From Clostridiaceae bacterium (GTDB lineage: Bacteria > Bacillota > Clostridia > Acetivibrionales > DTU013): a stretch of 11,027 nt of DNA. The notes under the pieces were generated by a model. It had not been told where the DNA came from, ran no database searches, and saw only the letters and a list, made by a program, of their open reading frames with translations. Below, piece by piece: positions 1-6,668 of this stretch. The DNA is taken from the NCBI GenBank assembly GCA_012799845.1, contig JAAZKL010000016.1:1-11027 (forward strand). Direction: 5' to 3'. A program made the position numbers and the translations under genes. Position 1 is the first letter of the stretch. Every line of letters starts with the position of its first letter.

Positions 1-1529
1 GCTTCATCGGTCGTATGGGTCTCGCCGGCAGCCGCGGTCTCATCGTCCGCATATGAGCGCATCGATACTATCTCGCTGATTTCCGGCAGAAGCAGCAACA
101 GATCCGAACCGACCAGTTCATCCCTTTCAAGGCCGAATTTTTCGGAGAAAGCGTCGTTCACTTCGCATATGATGCAGCTTTTCAGGTGGCCCTCATCATC
201 ATATTCAAGCCTGTTCAGCGTGAATCCGTCGGTCATGTTGGTAAACAGCGATTTATAATTAGTCTCCGTCTTTCTCGACTGGAGTTCGATCCTCCTGTAA
301 AGCTGCCTGATCTTCATGGCTGCGTTTATCATGAGAACAGTCAGGAAAACGAGCATGCCTGCCTGGGAAACGATGTTGATCTGCTGTTGCTGGGATGTAT
401 CGTAGAAAAATGTAAATGTATCGGACAATCCGGAGAGCCCGAGGGCGAGTATGCCGACCAGAAGTACACGGGCGCTTTTTTCTCCGTCGATTATCGATTT
501 GATGGTTCCGCATACGGAAACCACTATCGATACGGCAAGCAAAATATGGAACCCCCTGACGGAATCAAGAACGGATATGATGCCCGCGAAATCAAGGGCA
601 AACGCTACCACGGTGAACACCGCATGTACCAGCGCCATTATCCTCATGAGTTTTGAAAAGACGGAGTTCTTCGTTATAAAATTGCGTTCTACATATATCA
701 GCAGCCACAATGGTGCCAGGAATATGAAGAAGTTGGCTGAATAGGTCATGGTGACGGGAGCTGCCGCAATGAGCTGGAACAGGTTGCATTCCGAGAGCAG
801 CCATCCGCCGATGAAAACAGAGCCAAGACCCAGGTATATGTCACTGTTCCTTTTGAACAGGGAAAGGATCTGTATCATTATTATTGCTAAGCCCAGAAAT
901 ACGGACAGGCTGCCGATCAGCAGCGGCGACATATTCATGTTCAGTATTTCCAGGTAGTGGGCTCCCCTGTGGCCAATGGCGACATATAACAGGTATCCTG
1001 CCAGATGCGGGAATGGGGAACTCATCCTCACATACATGGTTTTGCCCCCGAAGCCGTCCGGCAGGTCCGCAAAGTGCCAGGTCCTTCCCGGCGTCCTCAC
1101 TCTTTCTGAAGTGTCATGGGTACCGTAGCTGTAGATCAGCTGGTCTTCCAGGTACACTTCCACCGTATTCTGCGGGGCTCTGAACCTGAAGGATGCATGT
1201 TTGATATCGATGTCAGGGAGGACAATCTTTATCCATATCGAGCGGTAATTTTCGCTGTTATGCGGCCTTCCCGGGAACTCGAAATCTGTCCATTCGCTGT
1301 TCTCGTAATCCTTGTCCAGCCACAGGAATCGTCCGTCGGCGCCGACCGGCGAATCGCCCCAGCGGAACTGCCAGCCGCTCAGCTTATAAGTCCTGTCATC
1401 AAAGGATGATGATATTATGGCTGCATATTCACTGTTGAGATTCAGCACGAATAGCATGCTGAAAACTATAGCTGCCGCCGCTGCAACAAAAAAAGCCGTA
1501 TAAATTGCTGCCTTTCTGATATTTGACAT
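1..1529 (-). CDS. 7TM-DISM-like membrane sensor with PAS-like domain, C-terminus off the left edge (partial)
   Basis: The reverse strand is open from an ATG at 1529-1527 to the window edge, giving 509 full codons plus two bases and no stop. The start is preceded by GGGGGAAAA (1538-1530), a good ribosome site. Visible by translation: an N-terminal TM (residues about 8-29); an extracytoplasmic beta-rich region (about 35-190, with a W-rich start and a YRSIWIKIVLP stretch) resembling the jelly-roll or galactose-binding-like sensor domains of this class; seven hydrophobic segments (about 202-222, 232-250, 262-281, 294-313, 328-345, 353-371, 387-405); a charged linker; then a PAS-like segment from about 425 (NYKSLFTNMTDGFTLNRLEY, then EVNDAFSEKFGLERDELVG). 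This order is that of 7TM-DISM receptors, which carry histidine kinase, GGDEF or similar outputs. Which one applies here cannot be seen. The ligand is unknown; a carbohydrate is only a guess from the fold. It is divergent from the flippase gene. Confidence 0.8.
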   Translation of the reverse strand, partial: MSNIRKAAIYTAFFVAAAAAIVFSMLFVLNLNSEYAAIISSSFDDRTYKLSGWQFRWGDSPVGADGRFLWLDKDYENSEWTDFEFPGRPHNSENYRSIWIKIVLPDIDIKHASFRFRAPQNTVEVYLEDQLIYSYGTHDTSERVRTPGRTWHFADLPDGFGGKTMYVRMSSPFPHLAGYLLYVAIGHRGAHYLEILNMNMSPLLIGSLSVFLGLAIIMIQILSLFKRNSDIYLGLGSVFIGGWLLSECNLFQLIAAAPVTMTYSANFFIFLAPLWLLIYVERNFITKNSVFSKLMRIMALVHAVFTVVAFALDFAGIISVLDSVRGFHILLAVSIVVSVCGTIKSIIDGEKSARVLLVGILALGLSGLSDTFTFFYDTSQQQQINIVSQAGMLVFLTVLMINAAMKIRQLYRRIELQSRKTETNYKSLFTNMTDGFTLNRLEYDDEGHLKSCIICEVNDAFSEKFGLERDELVGSDLLLLLPEISEIVSMRSYADDETAAAGETHTTDE

Positions 1530-1574
1530 TTTTCCCCCAAATACATCTATACATCTGTTTATGCGCTACCCATT

Positions 1575-1583
1575 ATCATACCA
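1575..1583 (-). promoter_or_regulatory. Candidate extended -10 promoter of the membrane sensor gene
   Basis: On the reverse strand the sequence reads TGG-TATGAT, a TGn extended -10 followed by a five-of-six match to TATAAT. No good -35 hexamer lies 17 bases upstream, which is tolerable for an extended -10 site. Transcription would start near 1568 and leave a leader of about 40 bases. The same TGG-plus-hexamer layout is seen at the glycosyltransferase promoter (8403-8411). This is inferred from sequence only. Confidence 0.4.
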
Positions 1584-1670
1584 TATTTTGAGAAGAAATA
1601 AAGTATTTTACGCATATAAAAGTTAACAAAATAATAAGAATGAAACTGGGAAAATTTGCGGGGTGAGGTC

Positions 1671-3593
1671 GTGAGAAAATCATTCGTGAGCGGCGCCGTT
1701 ATTCTGACGGCCGCCGGGCTGGCGGTCCGGATGCTTGGCTTCGTGTACCGGGTATACCTGTCCAATCTGGTCGGCGCGGAGGGAATGGGTCTTTATGAGC
1801 TTGTCATACCTGTATATACCGCGGTTGTGCTGACAATAACCTCCGGCATCAGTATAGCGGTATCAAAAATCGTTGCGGAACAGAATGCCCGGTCTGATAT
1901 GGCCAATCCCGGGAGGGTGACTGTATGCGCCATCGTCCTCGCGGCCAGTGCGGGGTTGCTGGTTTCTGCCGTGATTTCTCTGAATGCAGGCGCATTCGCC
2001 TCGAAAGTATTGGGCGATGAAAGGACGCTCGGCGCGCTGCTGATCCTGGTGCCCTGCCTGCCCGGAGTCGTGGCCGCGTCGGCCCTGAAGGGGTATTTCT
2101 ATGGAATGCAGCAGGTCGTACCCACCGCGATTTCACAGATAGCCGAACAGGCTGTAAAATTCCTCATCCTGTTGCTTGCCGCCGGAGCGATAATGCAGAG
2201 AGGTACCGGATATGCCTGCACCGCAGCGGTTTTTGCCGCTGCCGCGGGCGAGATCCTCAACATGCTGATCCTGCTGGGATTCTTCCAGGCAAGGGGAAGC
2301 AGGGCAGGGGGACGGTTCTCCAGATCAGGGGGACGGTTCTTCAGTTCAGCGGCGGGAGCAGGGGAAAGGGACCAGCCTGGTGTAAGGGGACGGTTCTCCG
2401 GTTCAGCAGCAAGAGCAGGGGAAAGAGGACAGCCTGGTGTAAGGGGACGGTTCTCCAGTTCGGCAGATAGGGCAGGAAAAAGTGAACAGCCTGGTGTAAG
2501 TGGACGGTTCTTTAGTTCGGCGGATAGGGCAGATAAAAGTGAACAGCTTCGAACAGGGAAACGACCTCATACAGAAAAACGGTTCTTTTCTTCAGGTGTC
2601 GGTAGGCGGCTCCAGGCCGCTGAAATCAACGGCCGGACCGTTCTTTCAAAAAGTGGAGAAACGTCCCCCAAAACGTCCTCCGGACGGAAGCCGCTCTCCC
2701 GTATGGCTATAGTGAAGGCGCTGCTGAGGGTCGCGGTTCCCGTTTCAGCCAACAGGATGATCATATCTTCACTGGCAGCGGCCGAGTATATCCTGATACC
2801 GGTGATGCTCGCTTACGGCGGCATGGATGAAAAAAGCAGCATGGAAATTTTCGGGCGGCTTACAGGCATGGCGCTGCCGCTGGTGATGTTCCCGTCCATC
2901 GTCACAAATTCCATCGCCACAACGCTTGTTCCTGCGCTGTCCGAGTCCGCCGCCCTCAAGAGGTACAGGGCGCTTAACCGCCAGATATCGAAGTCGATAC
3001 AGGTGACATTCATTCTCGGCATCATCTTTACGTCACTGTTCATATGTTTTTCGGAGGAGATCGGCTCACTGGTCTACAGGCAGGAGAAAATAGGCGATCT
3101 GCTATTCATGCTGTCATTCAGTTGCATTTTCATATACCTGCAGCAAACGCTGACCGGGGTGCTCAACGGACTGGGGAAGCAGGGCATTCTGCTGAGGAAT
3201 ACGGTGACGGGCTCCATACTCAGGATAGCTGTCATTTGCATCCTCATGCCCGTATTCGGGATCAGGGCATACATCATTGGGATGACTGTAAGCCTTGTGC
3301 TTACGGAATGCCTGGATCTGATAGAAATAAACAAAATGACCGGCCTTGTCATCGATCTGAGGGAATGGCTTGTAAAACCCGGCCTTGCAGGCGTACTCAT
3401 GATTGCCGCCGGCAGGTACATATATCACTTTTTCGAGATGCTCCATTTTGACGCCGCAGTCACTATCCTACTCGCTGTGGCTGCAAATGTGATGTTTGCG
3501 GGAATACTGATGATGATCGCGGGAGTTCTTGATGTCAGGGAATTGATGAGTATTTCCGGACTTGGTGTGAAAACGAAAAACTGTAAAAATTGA
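1671..3593 (+). CDS. spoVB: SpoVB-type polysaccharide/lipid-linked sugar flippase (MOP superfamily) with a repeat insert
   Basis: Proteins of this family are multi-pass membrane flippases that move lipid-linked sugar precursors across the membrane; SpoVB itself is needed for spore cortex formation. The N-terminus (RKSFVSGAVILTAAGLAVR, then RVYLSNLVGAEGMGLYELV) is highly typical, and hydrophobic segments run through residues 1-205 and again from about 345 to the end. I chose GTG at 1671, which follows GGGGTGAGG (1660-1668). A TTG at 1656 is also in frame and would add five residues (640 against 645). Family members are usually about 500-550 residues. The excess is explained by a soluble, Gly/Arg/Ser-rich insert at residues about 206-343, built from 19-residue repeats and lying in the loop between the two halves. 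No frame break occurs, so the protein is probably made. Whether it acts in sporulation or in vegetative surface-polysaccharide export cannot be decided here. No clear terminator follows it. Confidence 0.85.
   Translation: MRKSFVSGAVILTAAGLAVRMLGFVYRVYLSNLVGAEGMGLYELVIPVYTAVVLTITSGISIAVSKIVAEQNARSDMANPGRVTVCAIVLAASAGLLVSAVISLNAGAFASKVLGDERTLGALLILVPCLPGVVAASALKGYFYGMQQVVPTAISQIAEQAVKFLILLLAAGAIMQRGTGYACTAAVFAAAAGEILNMLILLGFFQARGSRAGGRFSRSGGRFFSSAAGAGERDQPGVRGRFSGSAARAGERGQPGVRGRFSSSADRAGKSEQPGVSGRFFSSADRADKSEQLRTGKRPHTEKRFFSSGVGRRLQAAEINGRTVLSKSGETSPKTSSGRKPLSRMAIVKALLRVAVPVSANRMIISSLAAAEYILIPVMLAYGGMDEKSSMEIFGRLTGMALPLVMFPSIVTNSIATTLVPALSESAALKRYRALNRQISKSIQVTFILGIIFTSLFICFSEEIGSLVYRQEKIGDLLFMLSFSCIFIYLQQTLTGVLNGLGKQGILLRNTVTGSILRIAVICILMPVFGIRAYIIGMTVSLVLTECLDLIEINKMTGLVIDLREWLVKPGLAGVLMIAAGRYIYHFFEMLHFDAAVTILLAVAANVMFAGILMMIAGVLDVRELMSISGLGVKTKNCKN
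2310..2587 (+). repeat. In-frame 57-bp tandem repeats inside the flippase gene
   Basis: The core GGACGGTTCT occurs exactly at 2310-2319, 2331-2340, 2388-2397, 2445-2454 and 2502-2511, with a weaker sixth copy (AAACGGTTCT) from 2577. Spacings are 21, 57, 57, 57 and 75 bases, all multiples of three. At protein level the unit is 19 residues, beginning GRF(S/F)xS and ending near QPGV(R/S). Successive copies differ by several substitutions, so the array is not very recent. The units encode polar, basic residues without hydrophobic stretches, fitting a cytoplasmic loop. The core resembles dispersed repeats I recall from Firmicutes genomes, but that link is from memory only. Confidence 0.9.
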
Positions 3594-3650
3594 AGAACGG
3601 GTGAGATATCGGCAGATATTTCTAAATATACGGCCCCTTCCGGATAAAAA

Positions 3651-3667
3651 GGTCAAAGAAAGTCAAA
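3651..3667 (+). promoter_or_regulatory. CtsR operator 1 upstream of hsp20
   Basis: GGTCAAA-GAA-AGTCAAA is a full match to the CtsR heptad direct repeat (RGTCAAA, three bases, RGTCAAA). It ends seven bases upstream of the putative -35 hexamer. CtsR is the class III heat-shock repressor of Firmicutes, which releases DNA on heat or protein stress. The match is seen directly; binding is inferred. The ctsR gene is not in the window. Confidence 0.85.
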
Positions 3668-3674
3668 ATCAAAT

Positions 3675-3703
3675 TTGCGTTTTATGTATGTATGAGTTAA
3701 AAT
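3675..3703 (+). promoter_or_regulatory. Sigma-A-like promoter of hsp20
   Basis: TTGCGT (3675-3680) and TAAAAT (3698-3703) are separated by exactly 17 bases, a good housekeeping-sigma arrangement. The two CtsR operators flank it, one just upstream and one just past the expected start near 3710. This is a natural layout for steric repression. The resulting 5' leader would be about 140 bases. Confidence 0.7.
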
Positions 3704-3717
3704 GAAATCGTAACGAA

Positions 3718-3734
3718 GGTCAAAGATAGTCAAG
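3718..3734 (+). promoter_or_regulatory. CtsR operator 2, downstream of the hsp20 -10
   Basis: GGTCAAA-GAT-AGTCAAG matches the CtsR heptad repeat except for the final base (G for A). It starts about 8 bases after the predicted transcription start, so bound repressor would block initiation or early elongation. The 67-base spacing from operator 1 is between six and seven helical turns. Confidence 0.78.
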
Positions 3735-3849
3735 GACAAAGTATACCGAACTAAAGATGAAGCGTATAAGTGATTTGCAGAGAAGATTATTTAAGACACA
3801 AAACTTCAGTAACTTAATGAAATTTTAAGAACTTTTCGGAGGTGGTTAT

Positions 3850-4296
3850 ATGTTCGGATTGGTACCGTTCAACAGGAGAAACAGCGTATCGTCAAGAAAG
3901 GATTTCTTCGGCCTGGACAGCTTCTTTGACAACTTCTTCAATGACTCGTTTGCAGGATTCTTCACTGCAGTGAACCCGATCAGGGCCGATATCAGGGAGA
4001 CCGACAAAGAGTACATCATCGAGGCGGACCTGCCCGGTGTGAGGAAGGAAGACATCAGGCTCGAACTGGCGGATGGAGTCCTGACACTCGGTGTGGAACA
4101 CAATGAGCAGATCGACGAGGAGAGGGATAACTACATCCGCAAGGAAAGAAGGTACGGTTCGTACTGCAGGAGCTTCAGGGTCGACGGAGTCAAAGAAGAC
4201 AACGTAACTGCAAAATACGAGAACGGCGTGCTCACCATCAAGCTGCCCAAGACTGAGGAAGCAAAGCCGAAGTCCCACAGGATCGACATCAATTGA
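3850..4296 (+). CDS. Small heat shock protein, Hsp20 / alpha-crystallin family
   Basis: An ATP-independent cytoplasmic holdase that binds unfolding proteins and hands them to refolding chaperones. The 148-residue length is standard. The N-terminal arm is rich in Phe and Asp (FFGLDSFFDNFFNDSF). The alpha-crystallin domain spans about residues 42-140, with IRADIRETDKEYIIEADLPG at its start and the conserved ENGVLTIKLPK near its end. The C-terminal RIDIN carries the I-x-I motif that docks neighbouring subunits. The start is secured by GGAGGTGG at 3838-3845. It resembles clostridial Hsp18. It stands alone, with its own promoter and two CtsR operators, and is convergent with the polysaccharide operon, from which the terminator at 4486-4525 separates it. 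Confidence 0.95.
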   Translation: MFGLVPFNRRNSVSSRKDFFGLDSFFDNFFNDSFAGFFTAVNPIRADIRETDKEYIIEADLPGVRKEDIRLELADGVLTLGVEHNEQIDEERDNYIRKERRYGSYCRSFRVDGVKEDNVTAKYENGVLTIKLPKTEEAKPKSHRIDIN

Positions 4297-4485
4297 CGGA
4301 CGAGAACCGGTTGACAGCAACCAACAGCAGCAAGCGATTGGTTGTTATCGGTCTGCAGCGGCTGATGCCAGCAACCATTTGATCTGCCAACTGACCTGAT
4401 ATTCATCCATTACATCTCATAATGAATAAATCGTAAGAAGTGAAAACTGCAACTGCACAGCAATAATGCTGCACAACGTCAGATA
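4297..4485 (+). other. Long 3' region of hsp20 with a possible switching hairpin
   Basis: No gene is evident here. A stem can form between 4313-4324 and 4338-4349 (ten Watson-Crick pairs, one G-U, one mismatch; 13-base loop). The same TTGGTTGTT arm can instead pair with a second copy of the left arm, CAGCAACCAT at 4369-4378, so the two pairings are mutually exclusive. No T-run follows, so it is not an intrinsic terminator. It may simply be 3' UTR structure. Confidence 0.4.
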
Positions 4486-4525
4486 AGCCGGTATATGCTT
4501 CCCCCTCATATACCGGCTGTTTTTA
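4486..4525 (+). terminator. Intrinsic terminator downstream of hsp20
   Basis: AGCCGGTATATG (4486-4497) and CATATACCGGCT (4507-4518) form a perfect 12-bp stem with a 9-base C-rich loop, followed by GTTTTTA. The U-tract is on the plus strand, so it ends the hsp20 transcript about 190 bases after its stop codon. On the minus strand the stem lacks a U-tract. Confidence 0.88.
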
Positions 4526-4534
4526 TTCCTGCCA

Positions 4535-4568
4535 TGACGGCGGTCACTTCGTGACGGCTGTCATTTTA
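4535..4568 (+). terminator. Second hairpin between the convergent genes, possible back-up terminator
   Basis: TGACGGCGGTCAC (4535-4547) and GTGACGGCTGTCA (4551-4563) form 11 of 13 pairs around a TTC loop, followed by TTTTA on the plus strand. It sits between the first terminator and the end of the minus-strand polymerase gene. On the minus strand no U-tract follows, so its role in ending the polysaccharide operon is uncertain. Confidence 0.5.
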
Positions 4569-4616
4569 CATACTGTGTAAATTGTCTTATTGATTATGCC
4601 GACTGTTGCCCGCCTG

Positions 4617-6044
4617 TCATTCCGGCTGCTTTTTCCCCGTTATCTTTACGGCTGAAAGTATTATGGCGATGTTGATCCAGAAAAGGAACATTATCCGGAC
4701 AAAGAACCATACGTGGTCCGCGAGGCCCATTGCCAGGAGGCCTGCGATGCCGGCCAGCGAGGCGTACATTACATTGTTTATGGCGGGATCCTTTTTATTC
4801 AGCATCGCTGAGAATGTATCGCGTACCATCCTGAATATCATCAGCAGAAAGGTCAGGATAGCAGCCAAACCCGCCTCCAGCCAAAGCTGCAGGTACAATA
4901 TATGGGTATGGGCGGCTTTTGTGAGGCCGAAGGTCTTGTACCTTTCAAAGATCGTGGTAACGATGCCGGGACCGAGCCCGACGCCCGTCAGCCAGTAATC
5001 CTTGAGCATCGATATGGCCGAAGAGAATATCTTGCCCCTGTAATCCGTGGATTTATCTCCGCTGAAAATGGTCAGTATCCTGTTATATATCGGGGCGGGC
5101 AGCAACTGCATGACAATGAGCCCGAGAACGATTATCACCGGTATAAATTTTATGTTCCGGAAAAAGACGAACACCATAGCGGCGCCTGCCAGGGCTACCC
5201 ATGCCCCCCTTGAACCCGTCTTGAACAGTATGAGGATCACTGGCGCCAGCATCACCAGCCATGCCGCCTTTTTAAGCAGTGATTTTTCATTGAGTATTAT
5301 CGCGCCGAAAAATGGTATCGTGAGAACCAGCATTTCACCGTAGACGTTCGCGTTGCCCATGGTGGAATAGACCCTGCCGCCCAGTTCGGGATTCAGTGTC
5401 AGATCGGTGGTCGACGGGTCGACAGGCACGCCGATGACCTTCCATTGATATATGCCGTAAAGCGCGGTCAGGAAAGTGCCGAAGGCGATGAGCTTCACGA
5501 GCAGGTTCAGCTTGTCGGCCGTATCGATGGTGCTGACGATCACCACGAGGAAGATGAATGCTACGATATAGTGGACCAGGTATTTCAGGCTCTCCATCGG
5601 GAAGAGGGATGTTGCGGCAGCAACCGCGATACTTGCGAAAAACAGCAGTATCGAGTAGTCGATGGAGGGCGTTTCGATGACGCTCTCCCTGTGAGCCATG
5701 AGCCTGATCAGGAGAAGTACGGCAAGTCCTGCCGCCAGCAGGACACTGTACTCGTTGCGCCAGATGTGGTACGGGACGATCATAACTATGATCAGCATAA
5801 GCCCGATGACCATATGCATTTTGTCGGCCAGGTACTTCAGCAGCCTGAAGACCAGGCTGTGCTCAAACACGTTTTCCCATTTGCCGTAGGCGGCTTTAAG
5901 CAGTTTGCCCGGGAAATTGACGATGAGATGGATGATGCGGAGCACGGAGCTTTCAGCCCAGCTTTGCCGGGATTTGTCGGGACCCCTGAAATACGAGAGG
6001 ACGACGCTGCTTTCAATTGTATTCTTAACGAAATCCTTCATCAT
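4617..6044 (-). CDS. O-antigen ligase / Wzy-type polysaccharide polymerase
   Basis: A multi-pass membrane protein of the Wzy_C (O-antigen ligase/polymerase) superfamily, which joins undecaprenyl-linked glycans on the outer face of the membrane. About ten to twelve hydrophobic segments lie between residues 77 and 467, after a hydrophilic N-terminus of about 75 residues. Family signatures are TGSRGAW (about 276-282), a large external loop (about 315-385), LTGVGLGPG (about 352-360), and HTHILYLQLWLEAG (about 379-392) with conserved His and Glu. I chose ATG at 6044 because AAGG (6054-6051) then lies six bases upstream, giving 475 residues. ATG at 6050 (477 residues) or 6041 is possible. It is the last gene of the minus-strand operon, about 130 bases after the DUF4330 pair. 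In a Gram-positive it would act on a cell-wall or capsular glycan rather than LPS. Confidence 0.88.
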   Translation of the reverse strand: MMKDFVKNTIESSVVLSYFRGPDKSRQSWAESSVLRIIHLIVNFPGKLLKAAYGKWENVFEHSLVFRLLKYLADKMHMVIGLMLIIVMIVPYHIWRNEYSVLLAAGLAVLLLIRLMAHRESVIETPSIDYSILLFFASIAVAAATSLFPMESLKYLVHYIVAFIFLVVIVSTIDTADKLNLLVKLIAFGTFLTALYGIYQWKVIGVPVDPSTTDLTLNPELGGRVYSTMGNANVYGEMLVLTIPFFGAIILNEKSLLKKAAWLVMLAPVILILFKTGSRGAWVALAGAAMVFVFFRNIKFIPVIIVLGLIVMQLLPAPIYNRILTIFSGDKSTDYRGKIFSSAISMLKDYWLTGVGLGPGIVTTIFERYKTFGLTKAAHTHILYLQLWLEAGLAAILTFLLMIFRMVRDTFSAMLNKKDPAINNVMYASLAGIAGLLAMGLADHVWFFVRIMFLFWINIAIILSAVKITGKKQPE

Positions 6045-6076
6045 GACCATCCTTAATCGGCAATATAATCAGTATG

Positions 6077-6184
6077 GCGGCCTGATCGACAGTCCTGAAG
6101 CAAAGGTACCCGATCAGCGGCCTGATCAGCAGTTTGCTGAACAAGGTACTCGATCAGCGGCTTGATCAGCGGCTCAGTCAACAG
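6077..6184 (-). repeat. 40-bp tandem repeat, about 2.7 copies, in the operon gap
   Basis: Units begin with GCGGC(C/T)TGATC at 6077, 6117 and 6157, exactly 40 bases apart. The third unit is partial and runs into the 3' end of the second DUF4330-like gene, whose stop codon is at 6176-6174. Each junction forms a small inverted repeat (GATCAG-CGGC-CTGATC at 6112-6127, and a variant at 6152-6167), giving five GATC sites in about 85 bases. It lies between two genes of the same operon, so it could form structured mRNA before the polymerase start. Confidence 0.8.
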
Positions 6185-6650
6185 CCTTCTCTATGCTCGA
6201 GATCCTTCCGTCCTTGAGGTAGCTGTTGCCCGCGTAGAGCGAAATTGTCTGCCCCACATAATATACTGATTTGTCTATGGAAACGCCATTGTCATTGAAG
6301 GTGCCAAGGGCTTCCGTCGTCAGTGTCAGCGACGAGTAACCCTCCCTCGGCGAAGCCACGAACTCGCCCGAGTCCTTGTTCGCCCAGAAGATGGATTCGC
6401 CGCGTTCAACAGCCGTAACCTTGCCGAAGCTGGAATTCTGGATCTGTTCCCTTACCGGGTCGCCGATCTTTATTGCATCTATCGTGCAGTCAGGTGTATT
6501 TTCCATATAAAACGTGATCTTTATCTTCTCTTTGACTACTGCGGGCGCGCCCACCTTAGCCTTTGCGAATTTGCCGGACATACCGACGATGCCGACCGCC
6601 ACTATCGCAATAACCGCAACCACTATCCAAAAGGATCTTTTCCTGAACAT
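6174..6650 (-). CDS. Diverged DUF4330-like single-pass membrane protein
   Basis: I recognise it only as a paralogue of the upstream DUF4330 gene. One TM lies near the N-terminus (about residues 7-24 from my chosen start) and the rest (about 130 residues) should be extracytoplasmic. Gap-free alignment by eye to the neighbour gives about 33 identities over some 85 positions, centred on GDPVxExxQNxSFGK, GxSIxW and YYVGQ. It lacks the neighbour's N-terminal KNGKLFGKINIIDL motif, having FRKRSFWIVV instead. ATG at 6650 (158 residues) is preferred because AGGGTGGG lies at suitable distance upstream; ATG at 6659 (161 residues) would sit directly against that ribosome site. It starts just after the upstream gene's stop at 6669, suggesting translational coupling. 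Function unknown; context suggests surface glycan assembly. Confidence 0.75.
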   Translation of the reverse strand: MFRKRSFWIVVAVIAIVAVGIVGMSGKFAKAKVGAPAVVKEKIKITFYMENTPDCTIDAIKIGDPVREQIQNSSFGKVTAVERGESIFWANKDSGEFVASPREGYSSLTLTTEALGTFNDNGVSIDKSVYYVGQTISLYAGNSYLKDGRISSIEKAVD

Positions 6651-6668
6651 CGTATCCATCCCACCCTA

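Noticed and set aside
186..1409. Several overlapping plus-strand open frames of 69-156 codons
   Set aside because: They are antisense to the continuous 510-codon membrane sensor frame, lack ribosome sites, and have no recognisable protein features.
2310..2587. CRISPR-like or recombination array inside the flippase gene
   Set aside because: The whole 57-bp unit is repeated rather than a repeat alternating with unique spacers, and it is translated in frame.
3594..3650. Intrinsic terminator after the flippase gene
   Set aside because: GGCCCCTTCCGG at 3633-3644 does not form a stable stem and is followed by A-rich, not T-rich, sequence.
5445..6056. 203-codon plus-strand open frame
   Set aside because: It is the antisense shadow of the Wzy-type polymerase; the product is rich in Asp, Glu, Gln and His with no domain, as expected from reversing a hydrophobic gene.
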